NCBI GenBank assembly: GCA_020912385.1
Contig: CP087216.1
Location: 1,612,001-1,676,000, forward strand
Direction: 5' to 3'
DNA: 64,000 bases
Source of the DNA: Neofusicoccum parvum
Lineage: Eukaryota; Ascomycota; Dothideomycetes; Botryosphaeriales; Botryosphaeriaceae
Of the stretch, positions 45,751 through 57,268 are shown piece by piece. Position numbers and translations under genes: made by a program. How positions within the stretch are numbered: position 1 is the stretch's first letter; every line of letters starts with the position of its first letter. The notes under the pieces were generated by a model. That model was not told the DNA's origin and searched no databases. It saw nothing but the letters and a program-made list of their open reading frames with translations.

Positions 45751-47209
45751 TCACTCCTCTTCGGCCTCCTTCTTTCCACCCCCAACACCCACACCCCCAA
45801 GCACGCCCTTCCCCAGCCCACCTAAACCCCGTCCAACGCCTCCCACCGTACTACCCAACCCCCCAATAACATCTCCCTTCCCCAATTTCGTAACCCCATC
45901 CCCCAACCCTCCCGTAATCCCGCCCACGGCATCACCAACCCCCTTCCCCACACCACCCACAACGCCGCCCACAGGCCCCCCCACCGTCTCCCCCAACCCA
46001 CCCGTCGCGCCCTCAACCGCATCGCCCAAGCCCCTCCCCGCACCGCCAACCGTCCCGCCCACACCGCCCGTCAACCCGCCAACCGTGCCGCTCACATCGG
46101 CCCTGCTCAGGCCGGCGGTAGTCCCCGTAACGGCGTCGCCGACGCCCTTGACCGTCGCGTTCGCCGCGTCCTTGACGCCGCTGGTCGTGCCCGTCAGCGT
46201 CTTCCCCGCGCCGGCGCTGACGTGGGCGACGGGCTGGCCGACGCCGGGCGGCAGGCGCTCTGCGGTCTTGGCGAGGCCGCCGGTGACGCCGCCGACGGCC
46301 GCGTTGGTGACGCCGACGGCGGTCGAGGTCGTGCCGGTCAGCGCGGTCGTGGCCCCGTTGACGGTGCCGTTGACGACCGTGGCGGCCGCGCCCGCCGGGT
46401 TGCGCACCGCGAGCTTGCGCGGCGGCTTGCTCTTCGAGGCTGGGAGCGACTCCGGCGAGATGGTGACCTTTTTGGCGGTGGCGGTGGAGGAGGCTGAGGG
46501 CGCGGGCTTGGGCTTGGTGGTCGTGGTGGAGGTGGTTGTGCTCGAGACGGCGGGTTTCAGGGCGGGTGATTTGGTGGCGGATGGGCTCGTGGCGGCCGGG
46601 GTGGGTTTGATGGCCGGGGACTTGGGTGTGCTGGCCGAGGCTGGGATGGCCTTCTTCGTTCCGATGGGGGTGCGCGGCTTCGCGGCTGGTTTGGTGCCGG
46701 CGGTCGTGGATGTGATCTTTGTTGGGTTGACGGGTGATGTGGCGGCAGGAGCCTTTTGGCTGGCGACCGGAATGGGCTTCTTGGTGCCTATTGGGGTGTG
46801 CGAAGAGGTTCTCGCTGGTGTAGTCTTCTGAGGGGTGGACTTCGTCGCACCCGTGGTAGCGGTTGTCTTTGCGGTGCCAGCGGCTGTCGTTGCCTTGCTG
46901 GTCGCTGTTGTGGGCGTCGACTTCGTCGAGGATGGAGGGACAACCTTCTTAGTCCCGATAGGAGTCCTCGGCTTCGCGGCAGCTGTGCTAGGCGTCTTTG
47001 CGGCTGCGGTGCCAGCTTGTTTGTTTGTGCCAGAGGCAGCAACCTTCTGGATGTTTGCGATGCCGGCTGTATTGGGGCGCGGTCAGCACTGTTTGAGGAA
47101 GAACGGAAGCGGAGAGGACAAGGATTCTGTCAACTCGTGCTGGAATTGCACTGCATAACTCACCCTGCAAAGCCTCGTTCTGCTTCTTCAGATCGTTAAG
47201 GGCCGACAT
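45751..47209 (-). CDS. Low-complexity repeat protein (PIGTKK and Gly/Val repeats)
   Basis: Two exons on the minus strand, 47209-47164 and 47066-45751, 453 aa. It starts with a short helix (MSALNDLKKQNEALQ). Next is a Thr/Ala/Pro/Lys-rich region carrying at least three copies of a TPIGTKK motif (coded near 46958, 46789 and 46664). The C-terminal 220 residues are Gly/Val/Thr/Ala repeats of the form GGVGxGVGD and VTGGLG. The composition suggests a disordered or LEA-like protein; no function is recognised. The opposite strand is open for about 1.15 kb as a Pro-rich frame, which is an artefact of the Gly codons. I prefer the minus strand because it gives a spliced start, regular motif repeats and a balanced repeat structure. 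Confidence 0.7.
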
Positions 47210-47662
47210 GGTGGTACTCTTTGCACACGGTGTTCCAATGAAGAGCGGCTAGAGGATATTCGAATCTTCGAAACGGGGGAGCTTGGGGATTTGCGGGGGA
47301 TTGGTCCTCTTGATAGCTTCCGTCTGATCTGACGTACGTCATCGCACATCCCGACAGGGGTCTTTGCAAGATCAGGTTCTGGAACGCGAGAAGCCACAGC
47401 GCAACCACTGCAGGGATCTCCCCCGGCAGCCTCGCCTATTCTCGCCTGCTGGTGGAGGATCCACGAGAGAGCCAAAGGTTGTACTTTCCCGCTGCGGCGT
47501 GCTAGCCACGCGCGACAATTTATCAAGCTTGCTCGTGAATATTGTGCGATGTGAGACATTGAAACGTTTGACGGAATTGGGTTTTATTACAACACTCTTT
47601 TGAGTTGATCTTTTATCGAGGCCTTTTTTAAGAGCTTGGTTGTCAGTATTGCCATGCGGACT
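47210..47662. other. Intergenic: promoter of the repeat protein and 3' flank of the membrane protein
   Basis: Nothing gene-like seen. Confidence 0.45.
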
Positions 47663-49775
47663 TTACCGGCTTTGGCCCCAGCCGAAATATCTCTTTCCTA
47701 GCAATGTGACCGCTACGCACTCGAAGCCCCAAAGTCCCAGACCGAATAGGATTTCTAGAGCGCAGCACAAACCAACCCGGCCAGCAAACACGCCAAGCCT
47801 CTTCAATCCTGGCTCCGACGCAAGGTCCATTCTCGTAAGTGTGGGCCACCATGGTGAGTGCACCCGATTAGCGAGCACTGGAAGAGGGGACTGGCTGGTT
47901 CGGGAAGCGAGGAAGCGTAGATATGACAATGCAACCATGCGCAGACCCACGGCCTTTAATGGCAGGAGCAACCAGTCTGAGAAAGTGAAGTTGACCCACG
48001 AGCCTAGCATCTCTGCTGGTTCCTCGGCGAGCTGGGTCACGCGGTGCGTACGCTTTCGGCCGCGGCCGGCACCATGTGACCGTCTCTGTTGATGCTCGTG
48101 GCTGGTATCTTGAGGTTCGGATGAGTTGTTTCGGCGCGAGTTGCTGGCGCCATTTTGGAGTTCTTCCGGTAATGCGATTTCGAGGCTGACCACGCCAGAG
48201 CCTTCGTCCCGGGATGCGATTCTCACAGTGGCATCCCTATCTTCGTCATGATTTCTGTTCGACTCGCTGATAGAATGTGGTGATGTTGAGGAGTTATGCC
48301 GAGCGTGGCCTGAGGGTGTCCTGGGACTCCCTGGTTGCCCAGAGTCTTGCACTGGTGTTCCGGGTCTCTGGCCACCAGCAGAAGCATTTCTCTCACGGTC
48401 GGAGGCACTCCCGTTGTTTCGCTCATTAGACTGTTGGGCAGGGAAAAGTCTACCGAAAGAATTACCGGCAGTGCCTCTGGAAGAGTCGGCACGCCAGCTC
48501 CAGTTCAGGCAATTGAAAAACCAGGTGGACCATGTGTGATTCGACCGTCGGCCGTCAAACGGTTCTTTTTCCTGGGCTCTTCGTCTTTCTGTAGCCTCGT
48601 CGGCGGTGTATTGGTCCGGATTGTCGGGGGTCAGGATTCCCTTCTCCAGCGGCTCGTACATTACACGCTGAATACGAATCATCGCACGCCTCCAAGCAAT
48701 AATCATGACCACGGGTGAAGTTGAAATCGCGCTCAACCAGGTTGTCGCATTGCCAAGGCGCAACTGGGCTGGAAATGCAATGGCCTGGACTGGCGAGGCG
48801 GCAGACCATGGATTAAATGTCTGTGCCCGCGGTAGTAATTGAGATGACGGAGCTAAGAACAGCCTCTGGTAAGCAGCATGGAGAACGATCGGCGCAAATG
48901 CCAGCTCTATGACTGTTGCTATTCTGCGCCCAGCAATTAACATGAGGATCGAGGATGAAGGGGTTACAACTCACAATTTCTTAATAAAAGGTTTCCATCT
49001 TAGAATGGCGACCCTGTTCTTCCGTGATAGGTTGGATCTGAAGAGAGCGTCATCAATCAATGAGATGACCAAAGAAGCCCCCAGATCTCCATCGTTCGTG
49101 ATCATAGAAATGAGCTGAGCAGGCAGGCCCGCGAAGAAGAATGCTGCTGGTCCTGCCCATATGTATTGGGCTCTGACTAATTCCGCAAATGAAAGCTCGC
49201 TGGGATAGTCGAAAGTCTAGCGCTACGGGATCAGAGTTCAAGAACCAACATGCTCTCGGGGAGTGACATACAAGGATGCGGTCGTGCAGAGCGCTCACCC
49301 ACCACGTGCCTGCGTAACGGGTCAAAGTTCCAATGATGGCAACGAGAGTGCCACTTAGGTCTTCAGCCTCAACCTGCTTGATGACAAGGGGATCTTTTGG
49401 AGGTGGTAAAGGAAACCCGGCAATGTGTACGCGTTTGCGCTCAACAACGCCCACCGCAGCCAAGATGTCGTTTTGAGCATCTCTCAGGGCCCGGCCCAAG
49501 GCACGCGCTCTTGGATTGACTGGATGGCCACGGTGGTCATACTGGGGCGTTTCATCTTCTGGAGCAGAGTTGGCACGGTTGGTTGACAGTGAGGTGCTGT
49601 TGGGGAATTGTTCTGGTGGTTCATGTGACGAGCGGCCCTATACGGAGCTAGTTAGTGAGTGCGGCAAACACACCCGTAGCTGGGAAAGTCTGGAGGTGAG
49701 AGTGCGCAAGCGTCTCGGCATAGAAAGGTGGAGACTCACAAGCACCAGCCTAGTCAGGAACGCATCTCTGCCCAT
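47663..49775 (-). CDS. Predicted multi-pass membrane protein of unknown function
   Basis: Four exons on the minus strand (49775-49740, 49637-49272, 49216-48975, 48923-47663), each join in phase, 634 aa. The first coding exon is 12 codons. Hydrophobic segments include GTLVAIIGTLTRYAGTWW, IWAGPAAFFFAGLPAQLI, TVIELAFAPIVLHAAYQRLF, WLLLPLKAVGLRMVALSYL and VGLCCALEILFGLGLWGF. Between the middle and last segments is a long polar loop rich in Ser, Asn, Arg and Glu (about 250 residues) that is probably disordered. The C-terminus ends in LLGKRYFGWGQSR. I recognise no family. It is divergent from UTP13 with 326 bp between start codons. The splice structure and regular hydrophobic pattern argue that it is a real gene. 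Confidence 0.68.
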
Positions 49776-50101
49776 TGTGGTGTGCGTTCAACGCAAGAAG
49801 GGCTCTGAAGGGAGTTGTGCAGTGGATGGGTGGCTTTCGACTGCAGCGTGCATGTCGCGAAAGGCTTTCCGGCAGCGTTCAGCCAGCGGGGCAAGCACTG
49901 CCTGAATGTTGCGTTGGCGGATGGCGAGCGGGAGGTGAGCGTTGCGCTGATGCGACGGCGCAGGTGCACATGCGCAGTCCGCGGCTTTCCTGGTTCGGGG
50001 CTAGCGCGGACCTTATCGATAACACGGCTTCGAAAAAGTTGCGACGCCATCTCCGTCAGGTCCTCCCCAGACACCCTCCCTTCCACCAACCAAGTCGAGC
50101 C
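49776..50101. promoter_or_regulatory. Divergent promoter region of the membrane protein gene and UTP13
   Basis: 326 bp between the two start codons. No named element identified. Confidence 0.45.
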
Positions 50102-52828
50102 ATGGCGCAAAGGACTGCTGTGAAGACGTCCTTCGAGGCCAGCCGGTCCATACAACCCATCTACGTTGGCGGCAGCGTCGCCCTCAGTCGCAACGGCCGC
50201 ATTCTCGCGACATGTCTGGGCGAGGACGCGCTCTTGACTGACCTTGCTACTGGCACCGAGCTCGGCCGCATAGAAGGCGTAAGCAGACCAGAATGCTGGC
50301 AGAATATCCTCTGTGTCTGACATTGACGCGCAGAACAGGACGGAGAAGTCATCACTTCGCTATGCTTGACCCCCACCGGCTCGCATGTCATAATATGCTC
50401 GCGCTCTCTCTCTATGCGCATATATGCCCTGAAACCTTCCGACTCCGCCGATGCTCTGATCGATGCCGAACTCACGAGGACCCTCAAGCCACATTCTTCG
50501 CCCGTTGTCGTCTCCACAACCGATCGCACCGGCACCCTCCTCGCAACCGGTGGCGCCGATGGAATTGTGAAGGTGTGGGATATTCGAGGTGGATACACGA
50601 CGCACACTTTCCACGGCCACAGCGGTGTCATTGCCTCGCTCCGCTTTTTTGAAGCTCAAGTTTCCAGCGCCGAGTCTGAGGATGCAGGCAAGAAGAAGAG
50701 GAGGAAGTCCAGGACAGAGGATGAGGCCGAGCAGGACGACACCACTACCAGCTACAGACTGGCAAGTGGTGGAGAGGATGGAAAGATTCGCGTCTGGGAC
50801 TTACACAAGCGCAAGAGCGCAGCCGTGTTGGACTCTCATGTCTCCGTGGTGCGGAGCCTTGATTTTTCTGCGCAGGAAAATGCCCTGGTGTCCGGAAGTA
50901 GGGATCAGACGATCATAGTGTGGGATGCACGGACTTGGAAAGTTAGGAGTACGATTCCAGTGCTGGAAGAGGTTGAGAGTACCGGTTTCGTGGAAAGTGG
51001 CTCCTTCATCTACACCGGTGGTGCCAACGGGAAGCTTCGGCTATGGACGCTCTCTGGTGGGAGAGAGGTGACGACAGAACAAGAACCAGGAACCGAAACC
51101 GAGGGCATTGTCGACATTATCCATCAGGACAGCCTGCCATACGTGTTGACCGTTCACGCAGACCAGACCCTGGTTCTCCATTCCAAGGCACCATTGGTGG
51201 AGATTGACGGTGAAGAGACCATCGCGCCACTTCCCATCCTCCGTAGAATCTCTGGCACTCACGACGAGGTAATTGACCTGGCTTATGTTGGTGCTGATCG
51301 GTCTTTCCTTGCTTTGGCAACGAATGTCGAGGACATCCGCATAATCTCTCTAAAGTCACGACAAGAGGGCGGCGCAGACGATCTGATTGGCGGTGACTAT
51401 TTTGGTGCCGATAAAGGGTTGCTCAAAGGCCACGAAGATATCATCATCTGCCTGGATGTCGATTGGTCAGGGCACTGGCTAGCAACTGGAGCAAAGGATA
51501 ATACCGCTCGCCTATGGCGACTTGACCCAGAGAACGACTCGATGGCCTGCTACGCTACATTCACTGGTCACGCCGAATCTCTTGGTGCCATAGCCGTTCC
51601 CAAAAACCCCCCACAGGTCGGCTCTGCTGCTCACTCCAAGCCCCTGGATCACCCGCCTGCTTTCGTTATTACTGGCTCGCAAGATAAGACCATTAAGCGT
51701 TGGGATACTTCGAGTATTAAGAACGATACCAAGAAGGCGTCACGAGCCACCTGGACCCGGAAGGCCCATGACAAGGACATCAACGCCATCGACATCAATC
51801 ACAACTCGACATTATTCGCCACCGCCTCTCAGGATAGAACAGTTAAGATCTGGTCGGTGGAGACCGGAGAAACTGTCGGTGTTTTGCGCGGACACCGCCG
51901 TGGTGTCTGGACTGTGAAATTTGCGCCCAAGGATACCCCTCAAATCAACGGCAGCGGCAATCGTGGCCTCATCGCAACTGGATCTGGTGACAAAACCGTC
52001 AAGATTTGGAGCTTGACGGATTACAGCTGTTTGCTTACTCTGGAAGGCCATACAAACAGTGTTTTGAAGTTGGCCTGGCTCCCGCAATCTCAGACTGGGG
52101 ATAGTCGTGACAAGCGGGGCGCAGAGGTGGCATCTGCTGCAGGTGATGGCCTGGTCAAGGTCTGGGACATCAGCACCGGCGAGCTTTCCTGTACCTTGGA
52201 CAATCACACCGACCGTGTGTGGGCTCTAACAGTCAACCCTTCGACCAAGACACTTGTCTCTGGTGGTGGTGACAGCGTCATCACATTCTGGGAGGACACA
52301 ACCGAAGCTTCCATGGAGGCTGCGGCATCCCGACAAGCAGAGCGCGTCGAGCAAGACCAGCGGTTGCAGAACTTCGAACACGCAGGAAACTACCGCGAAG
52401 CTATCACCTTGGCCCTTCAGCTGAACCAGCCAGCACGCCTTCTCAGACTATTCAAGGGTGTCGTGGAGGCGGAAGAACAAGAGAAGGGTAGCTTGACGGG
52501 CAAGGTGGCTGTCGACGAAGTCCTGGGCAGTCTTGCAGATGAGCAGATTTTGACCCTTCTTCTGAGGATTAGAGACTGGAACACGAATGCTAGGACGGCA
52601 CCAGTCGCGCAAAAAATCCTCTGGACGCTGATGCGGTTGTACCCGGCAACAAGGCTCTCGTCACTGAAGGCCGCCGGGGGCGTCCAGGCAAAGGGAAGCG
52701 TGAAAGAGGTGATTGATGCGTTGGGAGCCTACACGGACAGGCACTACAAGCGCATGGATGAGCTTGTGGATGAAAGTTACCTTCTTGACTACACGCTCAG
52801 GGAGATGGATGAGGTTGTGGGAAACTGA
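50102..52828 (+). CDS. UTP13: U3 snoRNP / UtpB-complex protein Utp13, WD40
   Basis: Two exons, 50102-50278 and 50339-52828, 888 aa. Tandem WD40 repeats run through most of the protein: ATGGADGIVKVWDIRGGYTT, ASGGEDGKIRVWDLHKRK, VSGSRDQTIIVWDARTW, ATGAKDNTARLWRLDPE, ITGSQDKTIKRWDTSS, ATASQDRTVKIWSVETGE, ATGSGDKTVKIWSLTDYS and SGGGDSVITFWED. The C-terminal ~170 residues form the Utp13-specific helical domain (RLQNFEHAGNYREAITLALQLNQPARLLRLF, LRIRDWNTNARTAPVAQKILWTLM). Utp13 is part of the UtpB complex of the small-subunit processome in the nucleolus. A Lys/Arg-rich loop (KKKRRKSR) interrupts the early repeats. It is the second U3 snoRNP protein in this window after RRP9. Confidence 0.93.
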
Positions 52829-53060
52829 GCACGAAAAGAGCGAGTTTAGTACGGCATCTTTGATCGGCGTTTGGGTTGAGACCATCGAGAGTAAAAGCGC
52901 CTGTTTGGCAAGTTTTTCTGTTCATTTTCTATTGGCTGTACATTGATCGGTGCTGATCCGAGGACTTGATTACTTTTTCGGGACCCAATGGCACTAGCGC
53001 CAATTCAGGTGCGCCCACTCCATATGACTCTGACCCCAACCCCTGAACCATGCCTCCTGA

Positions 53061-54617
53061 TCAATCACTGTCGAACATCTTTGTCGTGCTCACATTAATC
53101 CTGCTCCATTTCCTGCCCGTTCGAATGCTGTTGACGAACTGCATAGGCCAGTAAACATGGTACAACCACCACCACGGCAAGGGATCCCAGAGCTCGAATG
53201 TTCCGTCCTTCCAGAAGAGTACGTGTTCGACGAAATCCCGGACAGACATCCAAGTGTCACCGATCGACGCCTGTCCGCTCAACAATGATAGTATCGGGAG
53301 TAGAAATAGCTGGACCAGGTCGTGTCCGATCCAGTAGTACTTGGCCTGCTGCTTCGGAACCACGATATCCTTGCGCTTCTCTCCATTGGTACCGTTAGTG
53401 CCAGATCCATTGGTATTGTTCCTATGGACACGGCTGTCCGAGACCTGGAGTACCGAGAGATACTCATCTGCCAGCTCCACAGTGCCGTTGAACAGGACGT
53501 CAGCCGTATGAGCCCGCGGATTGCACTCAATAGGGAACAGCGCGATGCTCTCCGGTTCTTTCTTCCCAGCATCCTCCTCCTTAACCAAGAAATCGAAGCT
53601 CAGGTGCCCTGTAAACCCCTCTCCCCCCTCCGCCGCCTGCCTCTCCGTAAACGCCAGCATCGCCCTCGCCAGCGGGCTCCCAGCCGGCAGCGCGCGATAG
53701 TGCATCAGCAGCTCCGCCGACGGACACGCCACGAACGCGCGCACCCTTCCATCCACCACCAGCGCATGCGTGCAGTACTCCCGCCCGCGCACAAACTCCT
53801 GCACGATCCACGGGCGCTCCGGCCCCACGTCCAGCGCCGCGACGTGCGCGCGCGTCTCGCGCTCCGTCGGCTTGGGCAGCAGCGTCAAATCACCCCGACT
53901 CCTGTCGTCCACGCCGACGCTCTTGACGATGAACTTGCGCGCCGGGCCCTTGGCGCCGCCGCCGTGGCGGTCGGACAGACCGGCGCACCGCCGCAGCTCG
54001 GCCACCATCTCCCCCCCGCTCCGCACCGTCCGCGTCTCCGGCACGCGCAGCCCCAGCCGCCGCGTGCGCGCCGCGAACGCGTCCTTGGCGTGCAGCTCGC
54101 GCGTGGCGGCCGCGCCGAACTGCACCGCGCGGCAGGGCGTGCGCGCCGCGACGATCGAGGCCGCCACGCCGTCGTCGACCGCGGACGCGACGGCCGAGCA
54201 GCTGATCCAGAGGGCGACGCGCTCGGCGGCGATGAGGGAGAGGAGGGAGGTGATGTAGGGCGAGGTGTCGTCGGCGGCGGGCGGCGTGAGGACGTGGAAG
54301 GAGGTTAGGGACCGCGAGGCCCGGCCGCTGGCCAGCGGGTGGAAGTCGGCGCCGATGATGCGGTGGTGCGGGGAGTGGGCGCGGAGGAGGCGGGTTAGGG
54401 CGAGGGCTTTGGTCATGGAGACGCCGGTGATGAGGATGGTCTGGCCGGGTGGAGAAGCGGTGGTGGTTGAGGCATGATTTTTGCGGTGGGGGTGTGGGAT
54501 GAAGGGACGTACGAGGTAGGCGAGGAAAAGGATGGTTGTGTCGAGAGGGAGGAAGACGAGGCTGAGGAGGATGAGAAGGAGGTTTTTGGGGATGTGGGCG
54601 TAGAGGAGGGCGGGCAT
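53061..54617 (-). CDS. ATP-grasp ligase, mycosporine-glycine synthase-like (MysC-type)
   Basis: A single exon, 518 aa. The frame opens further upstream but the first ATG is at 54617. The N-terminus is a strongly hydrophobic stretch (NLLLILLSLVFLPLDTTILF) followed by polar residues. A nucleotide-fold start (GQTILITGVSMTKALALTRLL) and the ATP-grasp core come next: ARKFIVKSVGVDD, RPWIVQEFVRGREYCTHALV, GHLSFDFLV and FPIECNPRAHTADVLF, where E and N are the metal/ATP-binding pair. This pattern matches the ATP-grasp enzymes that join glycine to 4-deoxygadusol in mycosporine biosynthesis. The assignment rests mainly on the neighbouring DHQS-like and O-methyltransferase genes. The C-terminal 100 residues are also rich in aromatic and hydrophobic residues (LVQLFLLPILSLLSG, PWWWLYHVYWPMQF), suggesting membrane association. 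Confidence 0.85.
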   Translation of the reverse strand: MPALLYAHIPKNLLLILLSLVFLPLDTTILFLAYLVRPFIPHPHRKNHASTTTASPPGQTILITGVSMTKALALTRLLRAHSPHHRIIGADFHPLASGRASRSLTSFHVLTPPAADDTSPYITSLLSLIAAERVALWISCSAVASAVDDGVAASIVAARTPCRAVQFGAAATRELHAKDAFAARTRRLGLRVPETRTVRSGGEMVAELRRCAGLSDRHGGGAKGPARKFIVKSVGVDDRSRGDLTLLPKPTERETRAHVAALDVGPERPWIVQEFVRGREYCTHALVVDGRVRAFVACPSAELLMHYRALPAGSPLARAMLAFTERQAAEGGEGFTGHLSFDFLVKEEDAGKKEPESIALFPIECNPRAHTADVLFNGTVELADEYLSVLQVSDSRVHRNNTNGSGTNGTNGEKRKDIVVPKQQAKYYWIGHDLVQLFLLPILSLLSGQASIGDTWMSVRDFVEHVLFWKDGTFELWDPLPWWWLYHVYWPMQFVNSIRTGRKWSRINVSTTKMFDSD

Positions 54618-55195
54618 GATTGATGTTTTCGCGGCGGAGAGAGGAGAGCAGCGGCGGACGGAAGCCAATGGGGCGAGTATTGGTGAAGATGCACGGCGAG
54701 AGGCAACATCGGGTGCGGGGAGACCGGAGACCTCCTGAAATTATCGGGTTGCACGCGTAGGTGATGGATTTCTGCACACTACGTCATGGATACGCTCTTT
54801 CCGGCACTACGATCCGTCGCACAAGCTGCACCAAGAAATATCCGATGTGCCGTGAGAAGCATGACGAGAAACTGTGAGTAATTGGGACATGTACATGGCA
54901 TCAGTGCGTGGTTCATGACAGCTCTACGCGGTAGAGGGTGGGAGAACGCGAGGTCATGTGATCTAGCACTGCACCCCCAAGCAGCATGGTCTCTCCTTTT
55001 CACGCAAGCGGTGCACCAAATTCAATCATTAAATCATCGTCTACAGGGCCTAGACATTATGTTTCCCAAAACCAACATGTGCGCATCCCGTGTGCACCGT
55101 TTCCACGCTAGCTCTGCTCGCCGACGCATCTGGTGATTTCCACGCCATCCTGAGGTCATTGGTCAGAGAAGCCGTTCGCATCGTCTTTGGAGTTG
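54618..55195. other. Spacer between the MysB-like and MysC-like genes
   Basis: 578 bp separating two genes in the same (minus) orientation. It should hold the MysC-like promoter; no gene seen. Confidence 0.5.
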
Positions 55196-56086
55196 TCAAC
55201 TTACTGCCTCGCCGGTTGGCTCAAAGCTCTTCACCAGCTTGCTCTCGTAGATCAAGCTCGGGTTGCCCTTGCGGTTGGTGTCGAGTTTAGCCTCTCCTTC
55301 TCGTTTAAGATACTGCTTCGACGTCCTTTCTGCGAAGCGCGAATCGACCCCGTTCTCGCCAACCGTTCCATTGGTGCTGGCGACTTTCCGCTTCTCCTCC
55401 ACGCTGCTCCGGACATACTCGAGGTATGGCGGGTTGCCTGGCGTGATGACGTTGTCCGCCGCCAATACCGAGCCGGGCGTGATCAGCTTGAGCTCTTCGC
55501 AGAGCTTCAGATCGGTGGTGTACGCCGGCTTGTAGTGATCAAGGAACATGAGATCGATATGCGTCAGATCCCCCGCGGCATGCAGTCGCTTGATCGAGGC
55601 GTCGCTCGAGCCAACAATCACCTTGACAACGTCGCTCAGGCCGGCAAGGTCCACCAGAGAGGCGATGACGGCCGCGAATTCCGGGTTCCGCTCGAGACTG
55701 AAGTAGCGCTTCCCGCCGGCTTTGCGCACAGCGTCGCCGAAGAGAATGCAGGAGTACCCGACGTAGCCTCCCAGTTCCACCTGTTGCCGCGTCAGATGGG
55801 CTGCGCATTCTTGAGCGGGAGCATTTTTGGGGCAGCTTACCATGACCTTGGGCTTCACCTCGGCAACCAGATCAGTCACTATCCTGCCTTTGTCCTCGCC
55901 GACATTCATGAGGTAACTCTGCCTCGCAAATGCATCAATCGCCGCCAAAACGCGCGCTGGAGAGCCGCGAATCTGGTCGATGTCGGGCTGGCCGTAGACA
56001 AAGTGGAGGAGCTTGATTTCGCGGCCATCGTCGAAGAAGACCTCCTCCTTCTCGGCGTATGCCTTGTTCTCGTCGAATTTCGCCAT
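55196..56086 (-). CDS. O-methyltransferase, 4-deoxygadusol-forming type (MysB-like)
   Basis: A single exon, 296 aa. It belongs to the catechol-O-methyltransferase-like family: an SAM-binding region (VELGGYVGYSCILFGDAV, YFSLERNPEFAAVIASLVDLAGL), metal-binding Asp in HIDLMFLDHYKPAY and ADNV, and the closing ITPGNPPYLEYVR. Clustered with the DHQS-like cyclase and ATP-grasp gene, it should methylate demethyl-4-deoxygadusol to 4-deoxygadusol. The start AAATTCGCCATGG context and an N-terminus of KFDENKAYAEKEEVFF give no targeting signal, so a cytosolic enzyme is likely. Its ATG faces that of the MysA-like gene across 1.2 kb. The opposite strand is also open almost throughout and is rejected as a shadow. 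Confidence 0.87.
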   Translation of the reverse strand: MAKFDENKAYAEKEEVFFDDGREIKLLHFVYGQPDIDQIRGSPARVLAAIDAFARQSYLMNVGEDKGRIVTDLVAEVKPKVMVSCPKNAPAQECAAHLTRQQVELGGYVGYSCILFGDAVRKAGGKRYFSLERNPEFAAVIASLVDLAGLSDVVKVIVGSSDASIKRLHAAGDLTHIDLMFLDHYKPAYTTDLKLCEELKLITPGSVLAADNVITPGNPPYLEYVRSSVEEKRKVASTNGTVGENGVDSRFAERTSKQYLKREGEAKLDTNRKGNPSLIYESKLVKSFEPTGEAVS

Positions 56087-57268
56087 GGTCGGTGTGGATA
56101 AGGCGCTCGAAGAGCAGGAGGAGTCGCTTTAAAGGTGCGGAATCACTTGCCTTTAAAAGCGCGGCGGTGGAAAGTCGGGCAATGGAATCCGAACAGGATG
56201 CAGCTGACCCGAGGGGGCAATGATTGAGCGGAAACCGGATTTGTTGGCTCGAATGGGCAGAGGGCAGGGCCGGTGGTCTCCAAAGCGGTCGGCAAGCACC
56301 TGCGATGAAGCTCGAATACGCGTGCAACGCAATGGCGAAACGGAAAAAAAAAAAGGACTGGGCGGCGTCCGCGCAGCACGGCACGGGAGACGCGTCGACC
56401 TGGACGAGGTGCGGGGGCGGGGCATTGCGCCAGGACCGGCCTGGCCCAGGAACACAACAGCGCGCCCGAGATCTTGCGTTATTACGGCACGGCTGCGATC
56501 TCACATCCTTCCCGATGCCCCCTGCGGTAGCGTTGGACGCCACGAGTGCAGACACCACGGCGGAGATCATCGGCGAGCGCGTCTGTTTCCGGCAAGGCAG
56601 CGCCTTCGGCGGCGCACGGAGCGCGCTAGGCCTGCGATGGCCCGACAAGACTTCGATGTAGACATCATCGTCGCATGCATGCTTTCCCATGTCGCAGAGG
56701 CTCCACATGCATCCTGCTCCTGATCGAAATCTACCCGCGTATGGCGTGAGCCTAATATCTCAACGCTATGCGCGCCGGATCCAGATCTGAGGGGTGCCTG
56801 CCCTCTGCCTGACGACATACCCGCATTGGCGCCTGTCTCCCTCTGGACTCTCCTACATCATGACTTGCTCCACCGCGTCTGTTCGGATCGTGCTAACGCG
56901 CTTGCGGTCTCGCATGTCGTGAGCGTCGCCGCTTTTCGTGTGCGCTACTCGACCGTACCCTGCATCCACTACATGGCGACATCAACACCCCACGGAGGTA
57001 CCGGCCGTGGGACTGCCGGAGCCAATCATCTCGCCACGGAGTCTTCTGCGTGAATTCGGTGACCGCTGCTAGTTATTCATCCCCGGTGTTTCTCCAGGTC
57101 CATGGTACTGCCCAGCTCGCATCGTCTTGGGCTGGCAGCCAGGTGTGGAGGGGTACAAGAGGCGCCCGTTTTCCGGTCGAGGTGTGTCCACTAGACCCTT
57201 CGACAGCCATTGGCGTTTCTGCTTCTACTTCCTTGCTCTTTCTCAAGATTCCCAATCTCTTCCTCAAT
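56087..57268. promoter_or_regulatory. Divergent promoter region of the MysB-like and MysA-like genes
   Basis: 1.18 kb between two divergent pathway genes, so a shared control region is likely. An inverted CCAAT (ATTGG) lies about 60 bp before the MysA-like ATG. An A-run is at about 56345-56354. No transcription factor gene lies within the cluster. Confidence 0.5.

Noticed and set aside
45680..46831. 383-codon Pro-rich plus-strand open frame
   Set aside because: Exact antisense of the Gly/Val repeat protein; Pro runs arise from complementing Gly codons and there is no domain or splice support.
53322..54308. 328-codon plus-strand Arg-rich frame over the ATP-grasp gene
   Set aside because: Low-complexity Arg/His shadow in a GC-rich coding region.
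55187..56101. 304-codon plus-strand open frame over the methyltransferase
   Set aside because: Shadow of the recognised O-methyltransferase on the other strand; no domain.
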